The notes under the pieces were generated by a model that worked only from the letters and a program-made list of their open reading frames with translations, did not search any database and was not told the origin of the DNA. Position numbers and translations under genes: made by a program. A stretch of DNA of 64,000 nt from JBDTSW01 sp963797835 (GTDB lineage: Bacteria; Actinomycetota; Thermoleophilia; Solirubrobacterales; 70-9): NCBI GenBank assembly GCA_963797835.1, contig CAWCRN010000026.1, forward strand, positions 372,001 through 436,000. Direction: 5' to 3'. This document shows, piece after piece, positions 27,852-35,530 of this stretch. The first letter of the stretch is position 1. Every line of letters begins with the position of its first letter.

Positions 27852-28148
27852 TTACTCGGGTGCTTCCAGTAGCTCCTCAGCCTGTGACCAGGTTCCGGGC
27901 GGGACGCGCAGGGCGATGTCACCGCGGCCAAACCGGTCCAACGGCCAGTCCGTGGTTAGCACCGATTCCTGTCCCCGCTCCGAGAGGTTCTGCCGAAATG
28001 CGCGCGCGGCATCAAGCTCGGCGAAGTCTCGGACCACGTCCCAATCGTCGAATCGGGGGTCGTCGACATGGAGCTCCGCCTTGCCATCGGGTTGCGGCTC
28101 GCCGACGAGGGTCTTGCCCACCCGGCCGAGCCTTTCGCGCAAACGCAT
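27852..28148 (-). CDS. Small uncharacterised protein, DUF2007-like
   Basis: Soluble 98-aa protein. The C-terminal 60 residues (FAELDAARAFRQNLSERGQ ... DIALRVPPGTWSQAEELLE) look like the short alpha/beta fold of DUF2007-type putative signal-transducing proteins, but the match is only by pattern. ATG at 28148 lies 7 nt after TAGCGT (complement of 28156-28161), so the mRNA is probably leaderless. Confidence 0.65.
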   Translation of the reverse strand: MRLRERLGRVGKTLVGEPQPDGKAELHVDDPRFDDWDVVRDFAELDAARAFRQNLSERGQESVLTTDWPLDRFGRGDIALRVPPGTWSQAEELLEAPE

Positions 28149-28217
28149 CGCCTACACGCTACGCCCTCGGGGCGTGTCCATGGGGTAAAGATCCTGAGCC
28201 CCGCTTGGGGAGCCGCT

Positions 28218-28254
28218 CCGTGGAGAGCCCCGCGCGGTTGCGCGAGGGGCACGG
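28218..28254 (-). terminator. Extended hairpin after the exonuclease gene
   Basis: CCGTG (28218-28222) pairs with CACGG (28250-28254), and CCCCGCGC (28228-28235) with GCGCGAGGGG around a GGTT loop, with one bulged A. It lies 58 bp past the exonuclease stop and before the next same-strand gene. There is no T-run; probable intrinsic terminator or a structured RNA. Confidence 0.5.
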
Positions 28255-28311
28255 ACCCCGCCCCGATCGACGCGCGATCACGCCGATATCAGCGCCCCGC
28301 CACGCCCCCCC

Positions 28312-29190
28312 TCAACGGCCGCCGTCCGCAGCCGCGGCCAGGCGCTCGGCGAGGCGGTTCATCCCGCGATCCGCGGCGGCCTTGGCCGCCGCATCGAAGT
28401 CGGTCGGGCGGTCCGGGGGCGGATCGACCCCGGCCTCGCGCAGGGTCGCGATGTCCTTGTAAGCGCGGAGCTCGTCGCCGGAGGAGAGCAGGGTAGAGCG
28501 CAGCTTGGGGCGGGTCTCGGCGATCGCGTTCTCCAGCAGCGCCTCCAGCGAACCATGGCGCCGAAGCAGCTCGGCCGCGGTCTTCTCGCCAACGCCCTTG
28601 GCTCCCGGGATGCCGTCGGAGGGGTCGCCCCTCAGGGCGATGAAGTCGGGCACCAGCTCGGGTGGGATCCCGTAGCGCTTCTCGACCTCCTTCGGGCCGA
28701 CGACGTCGGCGCCCTGGCCCCCGCCGGTGCTGGTGTAGAGGACTGAGACCGCCTTGGTGGCGCACTGGAACATGTCGCGGTCACCCGTGAGGATCAGCGC
28801 CCGCCCCCCCGCCTCCTCCTCCTTGCGCGCCAGCGTGCCCAGCAGGTCGTCGGCCTCCAGCGAGTCGTGCACCGCGACCTCCCAGCCGAACGCGCGGAAG
28901 AAATCATCGGCGTCGTCCCACTGCGGCACCAGTTCGTCGGGCATCTCGGGGCGCTCGGCGTGGTAGCCGTCGTAGAGCTCGACCCGGTAGGTCGCTGCGT
29001 CCGGGCCGAAGCAGAGGACCACGGCCCGGGGCTCGTGTTCCTCCACCTCGCGCAGGATCAGGTTCGCCGCCCCGAGCAGCGCGTTCACCGGCTTTCCGTC
29101 GGCGCCCTTGATCGACTTCGGAAGCGCGAAGAAGGCGCGGTAGAGCATCGAGGGAGTGTCGACGACGAGGAGTGGGGAGGGGGCGGGCAC
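28312..29190 (-). CDS. 5'-3' exonuclease (Pol I N-terminal domain / FEN family)
   Basis: Stand-alone flap nuclease of 292 aa related to the N-terminal domain of DNA polymerase I. Metal ligands lie in LLVVDTPSMLYRAFF, HDSLEADDLLGTLAR and LTGDRDMFQ, and the DNA-binding H3TH is GIPGAKGVGEKTAAELL. The GTG at 29190 (VPAPSPLLVVD) was preferred to the ATG at 29220 because it lies 6 nt after TACGGT (complement of 29197-29202), while the longer start would place the promoter inside the gene. Confidence 0.9.
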   Translation of the reverse strand: MPAPSPLLVVDTPSMLYRAFFALPKSIKGADGKPVNALLGAANLILREVEEHEPRAVVLCFGPDAATYRVELYDGYHAERPEMPDELVPQWDDADDFFRAFGWEVAVHDSLEADDLLGTLARKEEEAGGRALILTGDRDMFQCATKAVSVLYTSTGGGQGADVVGPKEVEKRYGIPPELVPDFIALRGDPSDGIPGAKGVGEKTAAELLRRHGSLEALLENAIAETRPKLRSTLLSSGDELRAYKDIATLREAGVDPPPDRPTDFDAAAKAAADRGMNRLAERLAAAADGGR

Positions 29191-29228
29191 AGCGCCACCG
29201 TATCGTCCGCTTGCCAACATGCGCGGCG

Positions 29229-29576
29229 ATGGCGAAGCGGCGAAAGCGCCGGGCGAAGGAGCCGGTCGAGACGGTCGAGTACGCAGACGACGAGGGCGGC
29301 GTCCTCACGCTGCGAAAGTCGCTCAGCCGGGCCACGATCCGCAAGATCGCCGCCGGCCAATCCAAGGCCGCGACGTCGGTCGAGGACGCATGGGCGAGGC
29401 GCGACGAGATGCTGTTCGAGCGCCTGGTGGTGAGCTGGGAGGTGGCCGGCCTCCCGCTCGACGACCAGAAGATGCTCCTGGGGCGCTACCGGATGGCCGA
29501 TGCGGCCGAGCGTGATTGGGTCCGTCGCACGATCACCCGGCACGTCGAGCGCCACATCCCCGAGCTGGCGCCCTAG
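29229..29576 (+). CDS. Uncharacterised 115-aa basic protein
   Basis: No family recognised. The N-terminus is strongly basic (AKRRKRRAKEP), followed by a predicted helical bundle (LRKSLSRATIRKIAAGQSK, DEMLFERLVVSWEVAGLPLDDQKMLLGRYRM). It is divergent from the exonuclease with overlapping promoter elements near 29197-29206. Its stop shares a CTAG with the stop of the convergent kinase gene. Confidence 0.6.
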   Translation: MAKRRKRRAKEPVETVEYADDEGGVLTLRKSLSRATIRKIAAGQSKAATSVEDAWARRDEMLFERLVVSWEVAGLPLDDQKMLLGRYRMADAAERDWVRRTITRHVERHIPELAP

Positions 29577-30490
29577 CGCTGAATCCTCGGCTTCAGCCTC
29601 GACAGCCGCGGCTTCGGCAGCGCGGCGAGCACCGGCTCGAGGCGGTCGGCGACCTCCGCCGCCGTAGGGCGCTGTGCAGGCTCGTGGGCCAGGCACGCGA
29701 GGATCGGCTCCGCCACGGCGGGCCCGACGTGGTCCGGCAGCTCGCGGGCCGGGCTCATCAGCTGCGGCCAGCGCTCGGTGGGAAGCTCGGCGTCGCGCTC
29801 GCCCTGGGCGAAGGCGCGCTCGCCGGCCACCGCCCGGAACAGGGTCGCGCCGATGCCCCAGACGTCGCTGGCGGGCCCCGGCGGGGCCGGCCCGTCGGGG
29901 ATGCACTGCTCGGGCGCCATGTAGGCGTCGGTCCCGACAGGGGACGTGAGGTCCAGGCACTGCTCGTGGGTGCGGGCGACGCTGAGGTCGATCAACCGCG
30001 GCGGCCCGCCCATGATGATGTTGGACGGCTTGATGTCGAGATGGGCGACGCCCTCGGCGGCGAGGTAGTGCGCGGCAGCGCACAGCTGGAGCGCCAGGGG
30101 GACGGTCTGCTCCACGGTCAGCGGGCCATAGCGGCGAAGGAGCGACGAGAGCCGCGGCCCCTCCAGATGCTCGAGCGCCACGAACGGCCGCGGCCCTTCC
30201 AGGTCGTGGCCGAAGGAGCGCACCAGGACCGGATGGGCCAGCCGCTCGAGCAGCTCGACCTCCGACGCCAGGCCCCTCAGCGTGCGCTCGTCGCCCACCA
30301 GCCCGGGACGAACCACCTTCAGCACCACGAGGGTGCGAAGGCGCTCGTCCCAGGCGAGGTAGGCCTCGTAGCGGAAGCCGCCCCCGAGGAGCTTGATGGC
30401 GCTCCGCCCGGCGACGATCTCGTCGCCCTCGCGGAACTCCCAGGCCGACTCGGTGGGCTCGATCTCGGGGGCGGCTACCTGCGCGCTCAT
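29573..30490 (-). CDS. Serine/threonine protein kinase-like protein with altered DFG
   Basis: Single-domain Hanks-type kinase of 305 aa. Glycine loop LGGGFRYEAYLA, ATP Lys in LVVLKVVRP, catalytic loop VAHLDIKPSNIIM, and the APE motif YMAPEQC are all visible. The HRD motif reads HLD and the DFG reads DLS (LIDLSVART). The metal-binding Asp is kept in both, so activity is plausible but unusual. No membrane helix or sensor domain is attached. It lies 3 bp after the exported acidic protein gene on the same strand, so the two are probably co-transcribed. Confidence 0.85.
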   Translation of the reverse strand: MSAQVAAPEIEPTESAWEFREGDEIVAGRSAIKLLGGGFRYEAYLAWDERLRTLVVLKVVRPGLVGDERTLRGLASEVELLERLAHPVLVRSFGHDLEGPRPFVALEHLEGPRLSSLLRRYGPLTVEQTVPLALQLCAAAHYLAAEGVAHLDIKPSNIIMGGPPRLIDLSVARTHEQCLDLTSPVGTDAYMAPEQCIPDGPAPPGPASDVWGIGATLFRAVAGERAFAQGERDAELPTERWPQLMSPARELPDHVGPAVAEPILACLAHEPAQRPTAAEVADRLEPVLAALPKPRLSRLKPRIQR

Positions 30491-30492
30491 CG

Positions 30493-30906
30493 TCAGGAGC
30501 TGTTCGAGACGCTATTGCGGGACGCGCCGGTGTTGGTGGTGCCGGTCTTCGTGTTGGCGCTGCGGTCGCTCGAGTTCGTGGCCGACTTCGAGTCGCCGGT
30601 GCCCTTGGTGGTGCCGGTCGGCGTGTTGGCGCTGTTGCTCTTCGAGTTGCTGTTGCCGGAGCGGCTGTTGCTGTTGCCAGAGTTCGATCCCTTCGCGAGA
30701 TCGTCGTCATCGTCGTCGTCCTCGACGGCGACCAGCTCACGCGAGTCGTCGTCACGCTTGCCGGTGACGTCGGCGTTCGCCGAGCTGAGCAGCGGCGCCA
30801 TCGTGCCGATCAGGAACGCGGCCAGGAGCAGCGCCACGGCGCCGATCCCGATCCGGTCCCAGACGGTCGGGGCCGCCTGCTCCTCATCTGTGATGTCTTC
30901 GTACAT
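30493..30906 (-). CDS. Membrane-anchored acidic, Ser/Asn/Thr-rich protein
   Basis: Predicted surface protein of 137 aa: short cytoplasmic N-terminus, one membrane helix (IGIGAVALLLAAFLIGTMAPLL), an eight-residue acidic stretch (EDDDDDDD) and a long low-complexity tail rich in Ser, Asn, Thr, Gly and Lys. ATG at 30906 with AGGAGG 10 nt upstream. Its promoter region carries three TGAG boxes (CTCA on this strand) 11 bp apart, identical in design to those before the exported protein at 33663. It is followed at 3 bp by a protein kinase gene. Confidence 0.7.
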   Translation of the reverse strand: MYEDITDEEQAAPTVWDRIGIGAVALLLAAFLIGTMAPLLSSANADVTGKRDDDSRELVAVEDDDDDDDLAKGSNSGNSNSRSGNSNSKSNSANTPTGTTKGTGDSKSATNSSDRSANTKTGTTNTGASRNSVSNSS

Positions 30907-30967
30907 GCCTGCCCTCCTGGGGGTTGGTCATGGGTTGCCTGATGGACCACACGATCCCCGCTGCCGC

Positions 30968-30993
30968 TGAGCGCGCGATGAGACGCCGATGAG
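30968..30993 (-). promoter_or_regulatory. Triple CTCA direct repeat, 11-bp period (candidate response-regulator operator)
   Basis: TGAG at 30968-30971, 30979-30982 and 30990-30993 (CTCA on the minus strand) are spaced exactly 11 bp apart, as expected for OmpR-family tandem binding. They lie 62-87 bp upstream of the 30906 start. The same three-box arrangement recurs at 33581-33606. Confidence 0.55.
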
Positions 30994-31006
30994 AAAGCTC
31001 TCAGCG

Positions 31007-31024
31007 GATTAGAGATCTCTAATC
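31007..31024. promoter_or_regulatory. 18-bp perfect palindrome in a divergent promoter
   Basis: GATTAGAGATCTCTAATC is a perfect AT-rich palindrome in a GC-rich setting, 44 bp before the 31068 start and 101 bp from the 30906 start. It is probably a dimeric regulator site controlling one or both genes. The regulator is not identified. Confidence 0.55.
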
Positions 31025-31067
31025 GGGCGCCAATCGGCGCCTCAGGGCCGGGTTCCAGCATTCCGGC

Positions 31068-31440
31068 GTGTCGCCGAAGGCGCTGATCGTGGGCATCGTC
31101 GCCGTCCTGGCCGCGGGCGGCCTGCTCGTGCTCCCAACCCTTGGGAGCGAGCCGCCGCGGACGCCCGAGCCGGTCGAACTGCGTGAGGACCGCGGCCGCG
31201 ATCCGGCGAAGCCCGATCGCGAGCCGAGGCGCAAGCCCGACCCTCCGCCCAAGCGGGATCCCAAGCCGAGCCCAGCCGCGGCCCCGGCGCCCGCTCCGGC
31301 GCCGAGCCCACCGCCCGCCCCGGCTCCCGCTCCCGCCCCCGAGCCGCCTCCGCCGCCAACGCCGGCAACGCCGGCACCGCCCGCCGGTGGACGACGATGA
31401 TGATGGGGGCGGGGACGATGATGGAGCGAGCGATGACTGA
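31068..31440 (+). CDS. Membrane-anchored Pro/Ala/Lys-rich protein, probable acidic tail
   Basis: N-terminal membrane helix (LIVGIVAVLAAGGLLVL) then a rigid low-complexity stalk with PAPAP and KPDPPPK repeats. The ORF as written stops at 31400. A one-base shift near 31390 gives an acidic tail (PPVDDDDDGGGDDDGASDD) ending at 31440, overlapping the kinase start as ATGACTGA. I favour this longer form because the other exported proteins here also carry Asp-rich stretches. It is first in the two-component operon and may shield or sense at the wall. Confidence 0.55.
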
Positions 31441-32909
31441 GGGCAGACGACAGATCCCGGCCGTGCGGCGGATCACGGGCGACGTCCGGGTGCGGATCCT
31501 CGCCTCGTACGTGCTGCTGCTCGTGGTCGCCGCGGTGATCTCGGTCGTGGTCGTGCGCCAGGTGCTGCTGGTCCGGCTCGACGACCGCATCGACGAGGAC
31601 CTCTCGCAGGAGGTGCAGGAGTTCAAGAGCCTCGCCGGGGGCATCGACCCGGAGACGGGCCGGCCGTTTGGCTCGGACTCCGACCGGATCTTCGCCGTCT
31701 ACCTCGAGCGCAACGTGCCGGGGGAGGGCGAGCAGCTGCTGACGATCCCGAAGCGGGGCGAGTTCGACTACCGCGCCACCGAGCGTGCCGATCTGCTCCC
31801 CGACCAGTCGCTCGTGTCACGCTGGCGGACGCTGCGAGAGACCGAGCGCGGGGAGATCGACACCGTCGCCGGCGAGGTCCGCTATATCGCCCTACCGCTG
31901 GTCTCCCAGGGGCGCAACGTGGGCACGTTCGTGGTCTCCCACTTCACACAGGGCGAGCGCGAGGAGGTGAACGAGGCCGTCCGGATCGTGGCCCTTGTCG
32001 CGCTGGGTGTGCTTGTGCTGGGCACGGCGTTCGCGTTCGCCGTCTCCGGGCGGGTCCTGACGCCGGTGCGAAACCTCCGCGACGCCGCCCGCTCGGTCTC
32101 GGGGTCCAGCCTCAGCCGCCGGCTCGACGTGGAGGGCGACGACGAGCTGGCCGACCTCGGCCGCTCCTTCAACGCGATGCTGGACCGCCTCGAGTTCGCG
32201 TTCTCGAGCCAGCGCGACTTCATCCGCGACATCTCCCACGAGCTCCGCACGCCGATCGCCGTCGTCCGCGGGCATATCGAGCTGCTGAGCGAGGAAGGCG
32301 TGAGCGAGGCGGGCGACCGGGCGGCGACGATGACCCTGATCGCGGGCGAGCTGGATCGCATGAGCCGGTTCGTCGACGACCTGCTGCTGCTGGCCAAGAG
32401 CGAGCAGCCGGACTTCCTGCAGCTCGAGACCGTGCCGCTGGACGAGCTGTCCGAGGAGCTTGAGAGCAACGGCCGAGCGCTCGCAGCCCGACCGCGTCTG
32501 GGCGGTCGAGGCGGGCTCGCGCCGCTCCGTGGTGGCCGACCGCCAGCGCCTCACCCAGGCGGCCGTGAACCTGATCCGTAACGCCGTCGAGCACACCGGC
32601 CCGGGCGACGAGATCGCAATCGGCGGGGCCGTGGAGGGGTCGACGGCAAGGATCTGGGTGCGGGACTCGGGCACGGGCATCCCGCGAGCCGAGCAGGGGC
32701 GGGTGTTCGACCGCTTTGCCCGTGGCGGGGCCAGCCGCCGCCGCTACGAGGGCAGCGGCCTCGGCCTGGCGATCGTGAAGGTGATCGCTGAGGTCCACGG
32801 CGGCACCGTCGAGCTGGAGTCGAGCCCGGGCAACGGGACCACCTTCACGATCGCAATGCCCGTCGAGGGGCCGACTGACCTCGACCGGCGCGAGGATGTG
32901 GGGCGATGA
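31433..32909 (+). CDS. Sensor histidine kinase (HAMP-HisKA-HATPase), one frameshift
   Basis: Membrane sensor of about 491 aa. Helix 1 (ILASYVLLLVVAAVISVVVV), an extracytoplasmic loop of about 140 residues, helix 2 (IVALVALGVLVLGTAFAFAVS), HAMP (GRVLTPVRNLRDAARSVSG), HisKA with FIRDISHELRTPIAVVRGH, then N-box NLIRNAVEHT, G1 VRDSGTGIP and G2 GSGLGLAIVK. A frameshift near 32465-32480, between the HisKA and ATPase domains, splits the reading. Both halves are intact, so an assembly indel is likely. The stop overlaps the regulator ATG (ATGA). Confidence 0.88.
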
Positions 32910-33565
32910 AGCGGATCCTGATAGCCGAGGACGAGAAGGGGATGGCCAGCTTCCTCGAGAAGGGGCTCGCCTCGCGCGGCTACGCCGCGAAGGTCGTGGC
33001 CGACGGGGCCGAGGCGATGGCGATCGCAAGCGACGAGGACTTCGATCTCCTGATCCTCGACCTCGGCCTGCCGGACGTCGACGGGCTCTCGGTGCTGCGC
33101 GAGCTGCGACGCCGTGGCGAGCGGATGCCGGTCCTGATCCTGACCGCGCGCGACGACCTCTCCGACAAGGTCGAGGGGCTCGACGCCGGGGCCAGCGACT
33201 ACGTGACGAAGCCATTCAAGCTGGAGGAGCTGCTGGCGCGTGTGCGCGTTCAGCTCCGGGAGGGCAGCGGCTCGGAGCCGACCGTGCTCGAGGCGGGAGG
33301 GGTCACCCTCGACGTTCGCACCCGCAAGGCGATGGTCGATGGCAACGCGGTCGACCTGACGGCACGGGAGTTCACGATGCTCGAGACGCTGATGTCCCAT
33401 CCGGGACAGGTCCTGAGCCGCGAGCAGCTCCTCGCCCAGGTATGGGGCTACGACTATGACCCGGGCTCGAACGTCGTGGAGGTCTACGTCCGCTACCTAC
33501 GCCGCAAGCTCGGGGACGAGCTGATCGAGACTGTGCGCGGGATGGGCTACCGGCTGCGCGACTGA
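32906..33565 (+). CDS. OmpR/PhoB-family response regulator
   Basis: Regulator of 219 aa coupled to the preceding kinase. Receiver: acidic AEDEKG, phospho-Asp in LLILDLGLPD, Thr in LILTARD, Lys in YVTKPFK. C-terminal winged helix: LTAREFTMLETLMSHPGQVLSREQLL ... VEVYVRYLRRKLGD. The CTCA boxes at 33581-33606 lie only 16 bp after its stop and ahead of the exported protein at 33663, the most likely target. Confidence 0.92.
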   Translation: MKRILIAEDEKGMASFLEKGLASRGYAAKVVADGAEAMAIASDEDFDLLILDLGLPDVDGLSVLRELRRRGERMPVLILTARDDLSDKVEGLDAGASDYVTKPFKLEELLARVRVQLREGSGSEPTVLEAGGVTLDVRTRKAMVDGNAVDLTAREFTMLETLMSHPGQVLSREQLLAQVWGYDYDPGSNVVEVYVRYLRRKLGDELIETVRGMGYRLRD

Positions 33566-33580
33566 CCGGCTGAGTTTTTT

Positions 33581-33606
33581 CTCACCTCACTCTCAGCGCC
33601 CGCTCA
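33581..33606 (+). promoter_or_regulatory. Triple CTCA direct repeat, 11-bp period (candidate response-regulator operator)
   Basis: CTCA at 33581-33584, 33592-33595 and 33603-33606 repeats with exact 11-bp spacing, about 60-80 bp before the ATG at 33663. The 9-mer CTCTCAGCG within it (33590-33598) also occurs at 30999-31007 in the other promoter of this locus. Confidence 0.6.
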
Positions 33607-33662
33607 GGCCCGGGCGAGACCCTCGGTGGCAGTCAAGACGACCACCATCAAGGAGGCACACC

Positions 33663-34139
33663 ATGAACGCGAAGGCATTGGCCCTGGTGGCTGGCGGCCT
33701 GGTGGCCGCGGCCGGAGTCGGGACCGCCATCGGCGACCTCGACGGCGGCGATGACCGCGAGCGGTCGTTCAGCGAGCTGGAGCTCCGCAAGGACGACGGC
33801 GGGAGCGACGTCGAGCTGGTCGACGAGGAGGACGACCCGCGCGACGGCGACGGCAGTCGCGATCGCGACCGCAGCGGCGGCCGGGACGGCGATCACGGGG
33901 ACGGCCCCACGCAGGATCCGCAGACCGGGTCCGGTGACCGCACAGGCGGCACGAAGAACACCGCCGGCACAGGCTGGGAGGGCGACACCGGCGACGGCGA
34001 CGCGACCGCCGGCAACGACGGCACCGGCGGCGGCGACAACTCGTACGTCGCCCCGGCGCCCGCACCCGCGCCAGCCCCCGCGCCCGCCTACTACGGCGAC
34101 GACGGCGGCTCCTACAGCGGCGGCGGCAGCGACGGCTGA
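33663..34139 (+). CDS. Exported Asp/Gly-rich protein with PAPAP stalk
   Basis: Of 158 aa: N-terminal helix (ALALVAGGLVAAAGVGTAI) as signal or anchor, then an Asp/Arg-rich segment (DEEDDPRDGDGSRDRDRSGG), Gly/Thr-rich middle, a PAPAPAPAPAPA stretch and a Tyr/Gly/Ser-rich end. No enzymatic domain. The ATG at 33663 has AAGGAGG upstream. It lies directly behind the two-component genes and the CTCA boxes, and is closed by a strong hairpin. A cation-binding or wall-associated role is guesswork. Confidence 0.65.
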   Translation: MNAKALALVAGGLVAAAGVGTAIGDLDGGDDRERSFSELELRKDDGGSDVELVDEEDDPRDGDGSRDRDRSGGRDGDHGDGPTQDPQTGSGDRTGGTKNTAGTGWEGDTGDGDATAGNDGTGGGDNSYVAPAPAPAPAPAPAYYGDDGGSYSGGGSDG

Positions 34140-34157
34140 GCCCGTCCGCTGCGCGAC

Positions 34158-34189
34158 GGCCCCGGCGAGTCCTGGTGCTCGTCGGGGCC
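34158..34189 (+). terminator. Terminator hairpin
   Basis: A 12-bp stem (GGCCCCGGCGAG with CTCGTCGGGGCC, one G-U pair) around an 8-nt loop begins 19 bp after the exported protein stop. There is no T-run. Confidence 0.6.
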
Positions 34190-34270
34190 TCGCCATGCCG
34201 ACGTGCACCAATTAGGGAACCCGAACATCTTTAACAACGACTGAGGTGAAAGCCTCTAGAGTCCCGGCTA

Positions 34271-35530
34271 GTGACCGGTGCCGCCGTCGAGATGAAGCCG
34301 ACCCGTGCGCGCCCAACGTGGGCCAGGGACCTCGAGCCGTACTCGAACCCCACCTGGGGCCGGAGCCTGCTGGACATCTGCACCTCGCTCGTGCCTTACC
34401 TGGCGCTCACAGCGGCGATGTACATGCTGGTCGACGTCTCCGTCTGGCTCGTCCTGGCGCTGGCGATCCCCGCCTCGGGCTTCCTGCTCCGCACCTTCAT
34501 TCTCTTCCACGACTGCACGCACGGATCGTTCCTGCCCTCGCGGCGGGCCAACAACTGGTTCGGGGTGTTCTGCGGACTGCTGGTCCTGCAGCCATTCGAG
34601 AACTGGCGCACCGACCACTGGGCCCACCACGGCTCTGCCGGCGACCTCGACCGCCGCGGCCAGGGCGACGTACCCACGCTGACCCTGAACGAGTACTACT
34701 CGAAGTCATGGCGCGGGCGCCTGGGCTACTACCTGTTCCGCCACCCGCTCGTGATGTTCGGGATCGGCCCGATCTACTCGCTGTTGGTCATGCCCAGGTT
34801 CTGGGGGAGCCAGGCGGGCAGGGCGCAGAAGCGGAGCGTCATCTTCACCGACATCGGCGTCGTGGCGATGACGGCCGCGCTGGTGATGCTGTTCGGCTGG
34901 CAGGCGGTCCTGCTCGTCCAGCTCCCCGCCTGGGTCGGCGCCGGCACCGCGGGCGTCTGGCTCTTCTACGTGCAGCACCAGTTCGAGGACGTCTACTGGG
35001 AGAACACCGAGTCCTGGAGCTACGCCGACGCGGCGCTCCGCGGCAGCTCCTACCTGAAGCTCCCGAAGGTGCTCCAGTTCTTCACCGGCAACATCGGGCT
35101 CCATCACGTCCATCACCTGAACGCCCGGATCCCGAACTACAACCTCCAGCGGGCCCACGACGAGAACGAGATCTTCCATGACGTCCCGGTGCTCACCTTC
35201 TGGGACGGGATCCGCTGCACGCGCCTCAAGGTGATCGACGAGTCCTCGGGCCGCCTCCTCACCTGGCGCGAGGCCCGCGCGGCGCATGCCCGCGCCGCCG
35301 CGCCGAAGCCCAGCGTCGCCGCCGAGAGCTGCCGGGTAGCCAGGCGGCGGCGAGCGCAGCCGCCGAGTTCGAGCCCCATAGACGCCGAAGCCGCCGCTGG
35401 GGCGAGTCCATATCCGCCGTTCGATGCCGGGCGCAGGCCGGTGCACCTGGATGCTCAGGTCGTCCTTCGCCGAGACGATCTCGAGGTGGCGATGGACGCC
35501 GTCGAGCAGCGTCTCAACCTGGCGACGTGA
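34271..35530 (+). CDS. Membrane fatty-acid desaturase (type 1/2)
   Basis: Di-iron membrane desaturase introducing a double bond into acyl chains. The three histidine boxes are HDCTH (residues about 80-84), HWAHH (about 117-121) and HHVHH (about 278-282), with membrane helices between. Conserved phrases are FENWRTDHWAHHG and GNIGLHHVHHLNARIPNYNL. GTG at 34271 follows TAGAGT (34257-34262) by 8 nt, a leaderless arrangement. The last 60 codons (from about 35340) are low-complexity and antisense to the PAS gene, so the real C-terminus is probably near 35330 and hidden by an indel. Confidence 0.85.
   Translation: MTGAAVEMKPTRARPTWARDLEPYSNPTWGRSLLDICTSLVPYLALTAAMYMLVDVSVWLVLALAIPASGFLLRTFILFHDCTHGSFLPSRRANNWFGVFCGLLVLQPFENWRTDHWAHHGSAGDLDRRGQGDVPTLTLNEYYSKSWRGRLGYYLFRHPLVMFGIGPIYSLLVMPRFWGSQAGRAQKRSVIFTDIGVVAMTAALVMLFGWQAVLLVQLPAWVGAGTAGVWLFYVQHQFEDVYWENTESWSYADAALRGSSYLKLPKVLQFFTGNIGLHHVHHLNARIPNYNLQRAHDENEIFHDVPVLTFWDGIRCTRLKVIDESSGRLLTWREARAAHARAAAPKPSVAAESCRVARRRRAQPPSSSPIDAEAAAGASPYPPFDAGRRPVHLDAQVVLRRDDLEVAMDAVEQRLNLAT

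Noticed and set aside
31274..31370. Tandem repeat or CRISPR-like pattern
   Set aside because: Simple Pro/Ala codon repetition (PAPAP stalk), no spacers; the same applies to 34050-34090.
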